Below, one piece after another: positions 16,912 to 25,549 of a DNA stretch of 64,000 nt (the first letter of the stretch is position 1; each line of letters starts with the position of its first letter). The notes beneath the pieces were generated by a model. It was not told the DNA's origin. It saw only the letters and a program-made list of their open reading frames with translations, and ran no database searches. Origin of the DNA: JALOLV01 sp046295175 (lineage in GTDB: Bacteria > Bacteroidota > Bacteroidia > Cytophagales > Spirosomataceae); contig JBKBNY010000005.1 of the NCBI GenBank assembly GCA_046295175.1, positions 62,001-126,000 of the forward strand. Reading direction: 5' to 3'. Position numbers and translations under genes: made by a program.

Positions 16912-16949
16912 AACACAATTAAAATCGAATTAATCGTAAATCTAAAGAT

Positions 16950-17645
16950 ATGTTACAGGCAAAAAATTTAACCAAAACATACGGAGAGCAGACGGCTCTC
17001 AACAGTCTGAATTTGACTATCAATGAGGGCGAAATATTTGCCTTGTTGGGTCAAAATGGTGCGGGTAAAACCACCACCATTAATTGTTTTTTGGGCTTTA
17101 TCCAGCCTTCGGGTGGCTCGGTAAGCATCAACGGCGTTTCGGTAGCAGAAAATGCCCTTGAAACCAAGAAATACCTCGCTTACATTCCCGAAACAGTGAT
17201 GTTGTACCCGAATCTATCGGGTATCGAAAACTTGGAGTTTTTCTCATCTTTGGCAGGTTTTTCTTATGAAAAAGATGAATTAAGCTCGTTTTTGAGCAAA
17301 GCAGGTTTACAAAATACCGCTCACAATCAGCGAGTTGGTGGCTATTCAAAAGGTATGCGACAAAAAGTGGGCATTGCCATTGCCATCGCTAAAAAAGCTA
17401 AAGCTCTTTTGCTCGATGAACCTACTTCGGGACTTGACCCCAAAGCTTCTAACGAGTTTTCGGAGATTTTACGTGAATTAGCTCAGAACGGAACTGCCGT
17501 GCTGATGGCAACCCACGATATTTTCAGAGCCAAAGAAGTAGCCAACCGCATCGGAATCATGAAAGAAGGAAACTTGGTTTCGGTGATTGATGCCAAAGAA
17601 ATTTCGGCCAATGAATTGGAAAAATTGTACTTACAAACGGTGTGA
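16950..17645 (+). CDS. ABC transporter ATP-binding protein
   Basis: A 231-residue ABC ATPase: Walker A GQNGAGKTT (about residues 35-43), a Q-loop region at YIPETVMLYPNLSG, signature GGYSKGMRQK, Walker B ALLLDEPTSGLD and the switch His in MATHDIF. It belongs to the CcmA/NatA-like class that pairs with ABC-2 permeases, so it should energise the DUF3526 permease pair encoded upstream, from which it is separated by the toxin-antitoxin insertion. It ends 4 bp before the VanX-like gene, suggesting an operon. Confidence 0.88.
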   Translation: MLQAKNLTKTYGEQTALNSLNLTINEGEIFALLGQNGAGKTTTINCFLGFIQPSGGSVSINGVSVAENALETKKYLAYIPETVMLYPNLSGIENLEFFSSLAGFSYEKDELSSFLSKAGLQNTAHNQRVGGYSKGMRQKVGIAIAIAKKAKALLLDEPTSGLDPKASNEFSEILRELAQNGTAVLMATHDIFRAKEVANRIGIMKEGNLVSVIDAKEISANELEKLYLQTV

Positions 17646-17649
17646 TTCC

Positions 17650-18330
17650 ATGAGAAATCTTATATTCTTAATTTTACTATTACCTGTATTTTCCTTCTCT
17701 CAAAGCACCAATAAATACAATCTTTACATCATTTCAGACCCAAAAATTCTGAAAGAAACCATTAAAAAAGACCCCAATAAAGCATTGGTACCTATCAAAG
17801 ATTATGTACCAAACATTGCCTTGGACATCAAATACGCCACCGCTCAAAATGTTTTCTATACCCAACTGTACAAAAAGTCTGCGGCTTTGGTGAGACTACC
17901 CGTGGCAAAGGCTTTAGCAGCGGTTCAGAAAGAATTGAATGAGCAAGGCTTTGGCCTAAAAATCTATGATGCGTATCGACCTTATTCGGTTACTTGTCAG
18001 ATGTTTGAAATGCTGCCCGATACGCTGTATATGGGTTTGCCGTGGACAGGCAGTAAGCACAATCGGGGTATTGCTTTGGATTTAACTCTGATTGACCTCA
18101 AAACAAAAAAAGAACTCAAAATGCCAACGCCATTTGATGCTTTGGTGTATGCGGCTCATCCTGAGTTTATGAAATTACCCGAAGAAGTCATTAAAAATCG
18201 TGAATTACTGAAAAGTATCATGAAAAAACACGGCTTCAAGGTTGACCCAATGGAATGGTGGCATTTTAATTATGTGAGCGATACAGTCTTTGAGCTGCTC
18301 GATATTCCTTTTGAAAAATTGGAATTATAA
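17650..18330 (+). CDS. VanX-like D-Ala-D-Ala dipeptidase (M15)
   Basis: A 226-residue protein from ATG 17650 with a signal peptide (cleavage near FSFSQ, residue 18), so periplasmic or lipid-free secreted. The M15 zinc site is complete: H137 and D144 in SKHNRGIALD, catalytic E202 and H205 in MEWWHF. A conserved YDAYRPYSV segment precedes them. The fold is that of VanX/DdpX dipeptidases; without vanH/vanA nearby it more likely recycles cell-wall dipeptides than confers glycopeptide resistance. It follows the ABC ATPase by 4 bp and precedes the DUF5916 gene by 13 bp, so the three genes probably share a transcript. Confidence 0.85.
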   Translation: MRNLIFLILLLPVFSFSQSTNKYNLYIISDPKILKETIKKDPNKALVPIKDYVPNIALDIKYATAQNVFYTQLYKKSAALVRLPVAKALAAVQKELNEQGFGLKIYDAYRPYSVTCQMFEMLPDTLYMGLPWTGSKHNRGIALDLTLIDLKTKKELKMPTPFDALVYAAHPEFMKLPEEVIKNRELLKSIMKKHGFKVDPMEWWHFNYVSDTVFELLDIPFEKLEL

Positions 18331-18343
18331 AATTTTACTATTT

Positions 18344-20545
18344 ATGAAAAAACTATTATTTATTTTATTGATTATAAGCCGTTTATCATTTTCGCAGGAT
18401 GGTGATATTTTTCCTCCTCAGATTCCTCAAAAAGAAATATTCGGTAATAAAATCAATGAAAATATACAAGTTAATGGGCGAATGGACGAAGCCGTTTGGC
18501 AGCAGATTCCGATAGCCAATGACTTCTTTAAGCAATTTCCTGACCAAGGCGGAAGTCCGAAATTCGATACCAAGGTCAAGATTCTTTACAATCATAAGAA
18601 CCTTTATTTTGGATTTTTCTGCCCTGACTCTTTGGGTAAAAAAGGTGTAAGAGTCCCCGACTTACAGCGAGATTTTGATTTCTTCGAATTCGATTTGGTG
18701 GGTGTAAACCTTGACCCATTTCTCGACAAACGTAACGCCATTGTTTTTCAGACAAATCCTTACGGCGTTCAGCGTGACTTATTGACATTTGATGATGCTT
18801 TTTTCGACCGAGAATGGGACGGATATTGGAAAGTTCGTACTACTCGCACCGACTCAGGTTATGTGGCCGAAATGCAGATTCCGTGGGCAACCATTCGATA
18901 CCCCAAAGGAGAAAAACAAGATTGGGGCATTCAATTTATTCGTCGCAGTCGTCGCTTGGGCGAGCAGTCCTCTTGGTCACCTTATCCACGTGCCTACAAT
19001 CCTTACCGCATGACTTACGCAGGGTTGTTAAAGGGCATTGAACCGCCTGCTCCTTCGGTAAATTTGAGGGTACAGCCCTATTTATTGACTGACTTCAATC
19101 GGCAGTTTAAGAATGGCAAATTGGTTTCCGAGCAGTTTTCGCCCAAAATTGGCGGCGAAATCAAATGGGCTATTACACCTCATACGGTTTTAGATGTTAC
19201 GTTCAATACTGATTTTGCTCAGGCCGATGTAGATAGACAAGTGCAGAATTTAACTCGTTTTTCGGTACTTTTTCCAGAAAGAAGGCAGTTTTTCCTCGAA
19301 AATGCGACACTCTTCAACTTAGGCGATGACTTCAACCAACCATTTTTTAGTCGAAAAATAGGGCTTTCAGAAAGCGGTTCGCCCATACCGTTGGATGCAG
19401 GAATAAGATTGGTGAGTAGGAATTTAAAGCAAAACTTTGCAGGCTTGTTTGTAAGGCAAAGACAATCGGAAGCAAACGAGTTGGGAGCAACAAATTTCGG
19501 GGTTCTGCGATATAGTAAAAATGTGGGCAAACAGAACCGTTTTGGCACAATGATTACTATTCAAAACACCGAAAGTGCATTTGATAAAGCAGGATTTACT
19601 AACGCCACTTTCTCGATAGATGGATTTATCAGAATTGCCGAGCCACTTAATTGGAGTTTTATGGCTACCAAGTCTCAAAGTTCAGGAATAGGTGGCGATG
19701 GCTTTACGGCTCTGAGTAAATTCCAATACAATAGCAACGTCTGGAGTGCTTTTTTTATCAATTCAATTATCACACGCGACTATAATCCAAGTATGGGATT
19801 TGTCTATGGATATAATTTGATAAACAGCAACTTTGGTGGCTACCGAATTGCTCGACCCAAATGGAGACCCAAATTTATGAGACAAATGGACCCCGGAATG
19901 TTTGTGGATATGTACCACCGAGCATCGGATGGGAAATTTCAACAAGCCGAATTGTTTATTTTCCCGATTTGGATTATTGCCAATACCGGCAATCGCCTAA
20001 CGGTGCAGGCAGTGCCTACTTGGCAAGTGGTAGATGAGACATTTAGCATTGTAGGCATCAACATCAATCCGAGCAGGTATTTTTACACCCGATACCAATT
20101 CAGCTATCGTTCCGACCAATCGAAAGTATTTTCGTTTTCAATTTCATCAGATATCGGAGCATTTTACAACGGAAACCTCAATAGCCTGAGAGGTGAATTG
20201 CGATATTCGCCAGTACCCAATATTTCGGCAAAATTTTCATACACTCGCAATGCTTTTGAAAATGTAGGCGAGCTGAAAGAATCAAAAATAACGCATTTGA
20301 TTTCGCCAGAAATACGTCTTTCACTCAATCCAAGGGTGCAACTAACTTCATTTTATCAGCACAATTCGGCTGCTAATCGTGATGTTTGGAATATCCGTTT
20401 TGCGTGGGAGTTTCAGCCACTTTCATTTTTGTATTTGGTGTATAACAGCAATACAACGCAGCAATATATCAACGATTTAAAACGATTTGACACTTACCGA
20501 AATGAGCAAAGCATTGCCAAGGTTACGTATTTGAAGCAATTTTGA
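18344..20545 (+). CDS. DUF5916 outer-membrane protein with CBM9-like N-terminal domain
   Basis: A 733-residue protein from ATG 18344 with a signal peptide (to about RLSFSQ, residue 17). Residues 35-200 form a carbohydrate-binding family 9-like domain (INVNGRMDEAVWQ type start, then FFEFDLVGVNLDP), and residues 215 onward are the DUF5916 region with alternating beta strands (SPKIGGEIKWAITPHTVLDVTFNTDF) that predict an outer-membrane barrel. The motif NLTRFSVLFPERRQFFLEN is typical of the family. The function is unknown; the family has been described with peptidase or polysaccharide contexts in Bacteroidota. Confidence 0.8.
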   Translation: MKKLLFILLIISRLSFSQDGDIFPPQIPQKEIFGNKINENIQVNGRMDEAVWQQIPIANDFFKQFPDQGGSPKFDTKVKILYNHKNLYFGFFCPDSLGKKGVRVPDLQRDFDFFEFDLVGVNLDPFLDKRNAIVFQTNPYGVQRDLLTFDDAFFDREWDGYWKVRTTRTDSGYVAEMQIPWATIRYPKGEKQDWGIQFIRRSRRLGEQSSWSPYPRAYNPYRMTYAGLLKGIEPPAPSVNLRVQPYLLTDFNRQFKNGKLVSEQFSPKIGGEIKWAITPHTVLDVTFNTDFAQADVDRQVQNLTRFSVLFPERRQFFLENATLFNLGDDFNQPFFSRKIGLSESGSPIPLDAGIRLVSRNLKQNFAGLFVRQRQSEANELGATNFGVLRYSKNVGKQNRFGTMITIQNTESAFDKAGFTNATFSIDGFIRIAEPLNWSFMATKSQSSGIGGDGFTALSKFQYNSNVWSAFFINSIITRDYNPSMGFVYGYNLINSNFGGYRIARPKWRPKFMRQMDPGMFVDMYHRASDGKFQQAELFIFPIWIIANTGNRLTVQAVPTWQVVDETFSIVGININPSRYFYTRYQFSYRSDQSKVFSFSISSDIGAFYNGNLNSLRGELRYSPVPNISAKFSYTRNAFENVGELKESKITHLISPEIRLSLNPRVQLTSFYQHNSAANRDVWNIRFAWEFQPLSFLYLVYNSNTTQQYINDLKRFDTYRNEQSIAKVTYLKQF

Positions 20546-20728
20546 GAAGAAAAAATCTATATCAAAAATAAATTAACGATTTGAAGAATTAATGCAGTCT
20601 TAAACAGTTTAACTTAGCGAAACTAAAAAATAATAGAGCTAAACAAGAAAAAAACCATTTGTAACAATTTGTAGTTTGTTAAAGTGAAATTGTAATACTT
20701 TTACACAAAACTAAAAACCTTTCAATTA

Positions 20729-21478
20729 ATGAAAAAAACTATTAAACTTCTCATTGCGGCAGTAATCACTTTCGCTGCATCTTTTGCTCAGGCTCAAACC
20801 GCCGATGAAATTGTAGATAAATACCTTCAAGTTACGGGAAGTGCTGCCAAATGGGCCGAATTAAAAACCGTGAAAATGATTGCAAAAGGCAAGCAAGGCG
20901 GAATGGAATTCCCAATCGTAAGTCTTCAAAAAGCTCCTAATCTCTCAAAACAAAGTATCAATTTTCAAGGAAAAGACATCGTAATTAATGCTTTTGATGG
21001 CAAAGAAATGTGGAAAACAAGTTTTATGACCATGAAAGCCGAAAAAGGCGAAGCCGAAGATAGCGAAAATGCGGCTAAATCTTTAGATTTTCCAGACCCA
21101 TTCTTAGACTACAAAGCTAAAGGATATAAAATCGCCCTCGAAGGTGAAGAAAAAGTAGAAGGTACTGACTGCTACAAGATTAAATTGACTAAAAAGCCAA
21201 TCAAAGTTGATGGCAAAGAAGAAGAAGATTTCAGCTATTATTTCTTCGATAAAGAAAACGGAGTAGTAATCATGAATCGTAGCGTTGGCAAAAAAGGGCA
21301 AATGAAAGACATTGCAGTAGAAACATTAATGAGTGATTATCAAGAAGTTAACGGATTATATTTCCCGTTTACCGTTAGTCAAAAAGTAAATGGTCAAGTA
21401 GTATTTACTATGGTTATGGAAAAACTTGAAATGAACGTACCGATTGATAACAAAGAATTTGCATTTCCTACTAACTAA
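20729..21478 (+). CDS. LolA-like outer-membrane lipoprotein-sorting family protein
   Basis: A 249-residue secreted protein (signal peptide cleavage at about FAQAQ, residue 23) with the pattern ADEIVDKYLQVTGS at the mature N-terminus, followed by a LolA/LolB-type half-barrel of beta strands and the C-terminal EVNGLYFPFTVSQKVNGQ. Such proteins are usually annotated as outer-membrane lipoprotein-sorting proteins, although true LolA function is not shown. The 183-bp upstream gap is A/T-rich, with a possible promoter near 20690 (TTTGTT then TACTTTTA). A terminator follows. Confidence 0.7.
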   Translation: MKKTIKLLIAAVITFAASFAQAQTADEIVDKYLQVTGSAAKWAELKTVKMIAKGKQGGMEFPIVSLQKAPNLSKQSINFQGKDIVINAFDGKEMWKTSFMTMKAEKGEAEDSENAAKSLDFPDPFLDYKAKGYKIALEGEEKVEGTDCYKIKLTKKPIKVDGKEEEDFSYYFFDKENGVVIMNRSVGKKGQMKDIAVETLMSDYQEVNGLYFPFTVSQKVNGQVVFTMVMEKLEMNVPIDNKEFAFPTN

Positions 21479-21493
21479 TCCTCATTACAAACT

Positions 21494-21529
21494 AAGCCTC
21501 ATTTAATACTTTAGATGGGGCTTTTTTTA
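21494..21529 (+). terminator. Rho-independent terminator
   Basis: AAGCCTCAT pairs with ATGGGGCTT (one G-T wobble) with a short A/T loop, followed by seven T. It ends the LolA-like transcript 11 bp before the next start codon at 21540. Confidence 0.75.
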
Positions 21530-21539
21530 TCCAGCAGAT

Positions 21540-24500
21540 ATGAAAAAAATCATACTAATAAGCTCATTCTTAGGGCTTGGATTATCGACAATTGCCCAAG
21601 AAGCATTACCCATAAAAGGCGATGAAATTTTTGGCTCGATGCGTGCAAGGCATATCGGCCCGGCATTGATGAGTGGTCGCATCACCGACATCGAGGGGCA
21701 TCCAACCAACAACAAGGTACTTTTCGTAGGTGCTGCCGGTGGTGGCGTTTGGAAAACGGGCGATGGCGGAGTTACATTCAACCCGATTTTCGAAAAACAC
21801 ACGCAATCAATCGGTGCAGTAACCGTTGACCCTAAAAACCCCGACCAAGTGATTTGGGTCGGTACGGGCGAAATTTGGACCCGAAACTCAGTGACCATCG
21901 GCGACGGTATTTATAAAACCACCGATGGTGGTCAAAACTGGACCAACATGGGATTGGCGAATTCAGAAAGAATAAGCTCAATTAAGATAAACCCTAATAA
22001 CACAAACGAAGTATTTGTGGGTGTTTTGGGGGCTCTTTGGAGCGATAGCCAAGACCGAGGCGTGTATAAAACTACCGATGGTGGCAAAACTTGGGAGAAG
22101 ATATTTTACATCAATCCTTCTACTGGTTGCTCTGATTTAGTCATGGACCCCAAAAATCCGAACATCATGTATGCCTCTTTTTGGGAATTCCGCCGAACTG
22201 CCTATTCATTCAATTCGGGTGGCGAAAACAGTGCATTGTACAAAACTACTGATGGTGGCAAAACTTGGAATAAAATACATAACGGATTTCCAGCAGGAAA
22301 ATTAGGCAGAATCGCTATTGCTGTAGCCCCATCTAATCCAAATATTCTTTATTCAGTTATCGAGTCCGAAAAAGATACTGATAAAGGACTTTATCGTTCT
22401 GATGATGCCGGAGCAAGCTGGAAAAGAACCAATGGAGACTTTGGTTTGGTGGTTCGTCCTTTCTATTTTTCAAGAATCGTAGTTGACCCTAAAAACCCAG
22501 ATATTGTACTCAAAGCGGGTTTGAATGGTTCATTGAGTAGAGATGGCGGAAAAACTTTTAAAGATATTGGTGGCGGAATCCACGCCGACGTACACGATTT
22601 TTGGTTTGATTTACACGATTCTAACCGTATTTATTTGTGCGATGATGGAGGTTTTTATCGTTCTTATGACGGTGGCTCAATCTGGGATATGGCGAAAGGA
22701 TTGCCAATTTCTCAATTCTATCAAGTTGCTATCGATAACCAAACACCTTTTAAAGTTTACGGTGGCCTACAAGATAACGGCTCATGGATAGGGCCATCAT
22801 CGAAACCGGGTGGTATCGAAAACCGCGATTGGATTTCAGTAGGACAAGGAGATGGATTCCGTGTGTTTCCGCATCCAAAAGACCCAAATATTGTTTACTC
22901 CGAAATGCAAGGAGCTGAATATATTTGGAGAATAAATCTCGAAAAAAATTCGGCTAAAACCATCAAGCCTTTTCCAGAGGCCAATGACCCTAAATTTAGA
23001 TTTAACTGGAATACTCCGATTACAACGAGCCAGCATAATCCTGATAGATTGTATGTAGGAAGCCAGTTTTTGCACAAATCTGATGATAGAGGAGAAACTT
23101 GGGTGAAGATTTCGCCTGATTTGACTACCAACGACCCTACCAAGCAGCAACAAGAAAACTCAGGTGGATTGAGCATGGATAATTCGGGTGCCGAGAATCA
23201 CTGCACGATATTCGCAATCAACGAGTCGCCATTAGACCAAAATATCATTTGGGTTGGAACCGACGACGGAAACGTACAATTGACTCAAGACGGTGGAAAA
23301 TCATGGACAAACGTTACGGCCAATATTCCTGACCTTCCAAAAAACACTTGGGCATATTTTATCGAACCGAGTAATTTCGATAAAAATACTGCTTATGCTG
23401 TTTTTACAGGTTATACCAGAGGAGATTTTAAACCTTATGTCTATAAAACAACCGATGCCGGAAAGACTTGGAAATCAATTGTTTCGCCTGATTTGAAAAC
23501 ATTCGCAAGAAATATCAAAGAAGACTACAAAAATCCTAATTTGTTGTTTTTGGGTACAGAAGCGGGACTTTATGTGACCATCGACGGCGGACAAAATTGG
23601 TCGCAGTTTAAAAACAATATGCCACCAGTGGCAGTTCACTGGATTGCCCTCCATCCTACCGAAGATGCTTTGGTAATGGCTACCCACGGACGTGGTGTAA
23701 TCATCATCGATGATGTTTCGCCGTTGCGTCAACTTACCAAAGAAATCATTGCGAAAGAATTGCATTTCTTCAATACTAAACCTACCAAAATAGCCGAATC
23801 GGGTGCTTTTGGTGGATACGCCCGCATGGGAGAATTCGTTGGCGAAAATCCGACTTCTACGGCTCAAATTGTTTATTATTTGAAGAGCAGACATACTTTC
23901 GGCAAAATGTCTTTGGAGGTATTCGACCAAAACGATAAGAAAATCGCTGACTTAGCACCGGGCAAATCAAAGGGTATCAATTACGTAGATTGGAATTACA
24001 GCCTAAAACCACCAAAAGTTGCCAAAGGCAAGACCTTGGTTTTTGGAGGTTTCCAAGGCCCAACGGTGCTACCCGGAACTTATAAAGTAAAAATAACGAA
24101 AGGGAGCAAAACCTACGAAAGCAATATCAATCTGATTGCCAATCCCAAGTCGATTCATACAGCTGAAGACCGCAAAGTTCAGTTTGAAACTGCCATGAAA
24201 CTCTTCAATATGAGCGAAGAATTGGGTTATTTGGTTGACCAAATCGACAATTACAAGGTAAAAATAGACTCGATTGCTCCAACATTGAATTCTGCTAAAC
24301 TTAAAAAGCAGTTTCCAGTAGCAGAGGTTGCCAGCAAAATGCAAGCTTTGAAAGAAACTTTGGTGGTATTGAAAGGCGATAACTATGTAGGAGCAGCCGA
24401 ACCACAATTAAGAGAAAAGATTTCAGGACTCTATGCTGAAGTTTTGAGCTACACAGGTCGCCCAACCAATGCACAGTTAGCAAGTATGAAGGTTTTAGAA

Positions 24501-24638
24501 GAAAAACTTACAGCTGCCAAAACCCAAATGGATGGTTTTAAAGCAAGTTTAGACAAATTGGCTCCTTCCATGGCAAAAGCCAAAATGCCTGAACTTAAAG
24601 TAAGAAGCTTTGAAGAATACAAAGCAGCCGAAAATTAA
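21540..24638 (+). CDS. Sortilin/BNR-repeat beta-propeller exported protein
   Basis: A 1032-residue secreted protein (signal peptide to about STIAQ, residue 20). Residues 30-740 contain at least eight blades with BNR/Asp-box motifs of the form YKTTDGGKTW and LTQDGGKSW, the hallmark of VPS10/sortilin-type ten-bladed propellers and of exo-sialidase-like domains. A C-terminal 250-residue part has a beta sandwich (KIKITKGSKTYESN-type) and a long helical, coiled-coil-like tail. Bacteroidota homologues are annotated as glycosyl hydrolases, but the catalytic residues of sialidases are not evident. The function is therefore open. Confidence 0.8.
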   Translation: MKKIILISSFLGLGLSTIAQEALPIKGDEIFGSMRARHIGPALMSGRITDIEGHPTNNKVLFVGAAGGGVWKTGDGGVTFNPIFEKHTQSIGAVTVDPKNPDQVIWVGTGEIWTRNSVTIGDGIYKTTDGGQNWTNMGLANSERISSIKINPNNTNEVFVGVLGALWSDSQDRGVYKTTDGGKTWEKIFYINPSTGCSDLVMDPKNPNIMYASFWEFRRTAYSFNSGGENSALYKTTDGGKTWNKIHNGFPAGKLGRIAIAVAPSNPNILYSVIESEKDTDKGLYRSDDAGASWKRTNGDFGLVVRPFYFSRIVVDPKNPDIVLKAGLNGSLSRDGGKTFKDIGGGIHADVHDFWFDLHDSNRIYLCDDGGFYRSYDGGSIWDMAKGLPISQFYQVAIDNQTPFKVYGGLQDNGSWIGPSSKPGGIENRDWISVGQGDGFRVFPHPKDPNIVYSEMQGAEYIWRINLEKNSAKTIKPFPEANDPKFRFNWNTPITTSQHNPDRLYVGSQFLHKSDDRGETWVKISPDLTTNDPTKQQQENSGGLSMDNSGAENHCTIFAINESPLDQNIIWVGTDDGNVQLTQDGGKSWTNVTANIPDLPKNTWAYFIEPSNFDKNTAYAVFTGYTRGDFKPYVYKTTDAGKTWKSIVSPDLKTFARNIKEDYKNPNLLFLGTEAGLYVTIDGGQNWSQFKNNMPPVAVHWIALHPTEDALVMATHGRGVIIIDDVSPLRQLTKEIIAKELHFFNTKPTKIAESGAFGGYARMGEFVGENPTSTAQIVYYLKSRHTFGKMSLEVFDQNDKKIADLAPGKSKGINYVDWNYSLKPPKVAKGKTLVFGGFQGPTVLPGTYKVKITKGSKTYESNINLIANPKSIHTAEDRKVQFETAMKLFNMSEELGYLVDQIDNYKVKIDSIAPTLNSAKLKKQFPVAEVASKMQALKETLVVLKGDNYVGAAEPQLREKISGLYAEVLSYTGRPTNAQLASMKVLEEKLTAAKTQMDGFKASLDKLAPSMAKAKMPELKVRSFEEYKAAEN

Positions 24639-24663
24639 GAATTGAATAAATTTTGAAAGAATC

Positions 24664-24698
24664 CACCCCGACTGTGCAAACGGTTGGGGTGTTTTTTT
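24664..24698 (+). terminator. Rho-independent terminator
   Basis: CACCCC/GGGGTG stem extended by imperfect pairing (GAC with GTT), then seven T. It ends the propeller gene. Confidence 0.8.
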
Positions 24699-24784
24699 GC
24701 CCTTTGTGATTCTTGAAAAATCGGCAAGAACCTTTAATATAATCTACTGTCAATCAAGTACTTAGCTATTAATCCTAAAATTAA

Positions 24785-24838
24785 TGCAACAATATTGCAT
24801 TTTTATTTGCAACATAATTGCAAATTTGTCTATATTTG
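24785..24838 (+). promoter_or_regulatory. Orphan promoter with two TGCAA-N5-TTGCA operators
   Basis: Perfect boxes lie at 24785-24799 (spacer CAATA) and 24808-24822 (spacer CATAA). They accompany a complete Bacteroidota promoter, TTTG at 24806-24809 and TATATTTG at 24831-24838, with a 21-bp spacer. No coding sequence of meaningful length follows: the only ATG opens a 7-codon frame, and a strong terminator begins 43 bp downstream. Confidence 0.7.
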
Positions 24839-24844
24839 TATCAT

Positions 24845-24916
24845 AGGTAGGTTTTACAAACCAAATAGATGTTAGAAAACAAAAAGTCGTGAGTTGATGA
24901 CCCACGACTTTTTCAT
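24845..24916 (+). ncRNA. Candidate small RNA expressed from the operator-controlled promoter
   Basis: About 70 nt from the predicted start near 24845 to the terminator. It folds into a small hairpin GGTTT-TAC-AAACC (24850-24862), a 20-nt A-rich single-stranded stretch, and the terminator hairpin with a U-run (TTTTT then CATTTT). This is the layout of a bacterial regulatory RNA. If the boxes are Zur sites it would be induced by zinc starvation. It could also be the remnant of a lost gene whose promoter survives. Confidence 0.4.
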
Positions 24917-24918
24917 TT
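24881..24918. terminator. Bidirectional terminator hairpin
   Basis: AAAAAGTCGTGAGT (24881-24894) pairs with ACCCACGACTTTTT (24900-24913), 13 of 14 positions, loop TGATG. A-run and T-run on either side let it work for the rightward small transcript and for the leftward lipoprotein gene at 24935. Confidence 0.85.
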
Positions 24919-24934
24919 TACTGCAATAAACTTA

Positions 24935-25474
24935 TTATTGAACTGTTACGTTGAAATCTACATTAATATCGTCGCTACCAGGTGTTGCAGTACCGTTTTT
25001 GGTCGGTGTACCACTGGCTGGTGGTTGGTGACGAAGCTGAACTTTTAATTTACCTGTACCCGCTGTTGTGGTTCTAACAGTACCAGTAAGTCCAATCGGG
25101 AAGTTTCTTGAATCTTTATCACCATAAGTGTAAGTCAATAAATTAGCAGGCGAAGGAGTATAAACCATAAGGTGTTCGTCGGCTTCTTCCTTTACCTCTT
25201 TAGTGATGTCGTCGGCTGGAGTAACCGATTCGTTCAAAATCTCAACCGCCAAAGTGTAAGTCGTATTTGGTTTTAAAGCGATATTATCGATTGTCGGAGC
25301 AGCACCACCGTCTCCGTCGATGTCTTTAAAAGAGAAAGTCTGGGTTGTTCCGCCCGCAGTAAACTTCAATTTTAAGGTTGTAATCAATTCGTTTTCATCG
25401 CCTTCGACTTCATCTTTTTTACACGAAAGAATCGAAAGCATCAACAATCCAATCAGAAATAATTTGGTTTTCAT
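24935..25474 (-). CDS. Lipoprotein of the 'type 1 periplasmic binding fold' annotated family, under putative Zur control
   Basis: A 179-residue protein from ATG 25474; a longer frame runs back through the operators and is rejected. Lipobox LSILSC places the acylated Cys at about residue 18. The body starts with ELITTLKLKFTAGG, then FKDIDGDGGAAPT, and contains an acidic DITKEVKEEADEH segment and a final DDINVDFNVTVQ strand. Bacteroidota homologues carry the uninformative name 'type 1 periplasmic binding fold superfamily protein' and often sit beside TonB receptors. With three overlapping operator boxes upstream, a metal-uptake accessory role is likely. It shares a bidirectional terminator with the small transcript on the other strand. 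Confidence 0.75.
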   Translation of the reverse strand: MKTKLFLIGLLMLSILSCKKDEVEGDENELITTLKLKFTAGGTTQTFSFKDIDGDGGAAPTIDNIALKPNTTYTLAVEILNESVTPADDITKEVKEEADEHLMVYTPSPANLLTYTYGDKDSRNFPIGLTGTVRTTTAGTGKLKVQLRHQPPASGTPTKNGTATPGSDDINVDFNVTVQ

Positions 25475-25494
25475 ATTTGTAACATTGTTTAATG

Positions 25495-25549
25495 TGCAAT
25501 TGAGTTGCAAATATAAAACGATTTGCAATTAATTTGCAATAGTGTTGCG
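25495..25549 (-). promoter_or_regulatory. Promoter with three TGCAA-N5-TTGCA operators
   Basis: Boxes at 25495-25509 (spacer TTGAG) and 25524-25538 (spacer TTAAT) are perfect; a third at 25535-25549 shares TTGCA with the second and ends TTGCG. On the leftward strand the complement of 25508-25515 reads TATATTTG, a -7 element overlapping the first box and about 35 bp from the lipoprotein start. Confidence 0.75.

Noticed and set aside
17650..18330. Vancomycin-resistance gene (vanX)
   Set aside because: Only the dipeptidase is present, with a signal peptide and no vanH/vanA/vanRS, so a cell-wall recycling or nutritional role is likelier.
22000..23500. Recurrent DNA words in the propeller gene, considered as a tandem repeat or CRISPR-like array
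   Set aside because: They encode Asp-box motifs (YKTTDGGKTW) at irregular distances, in frame; there are no spacers.
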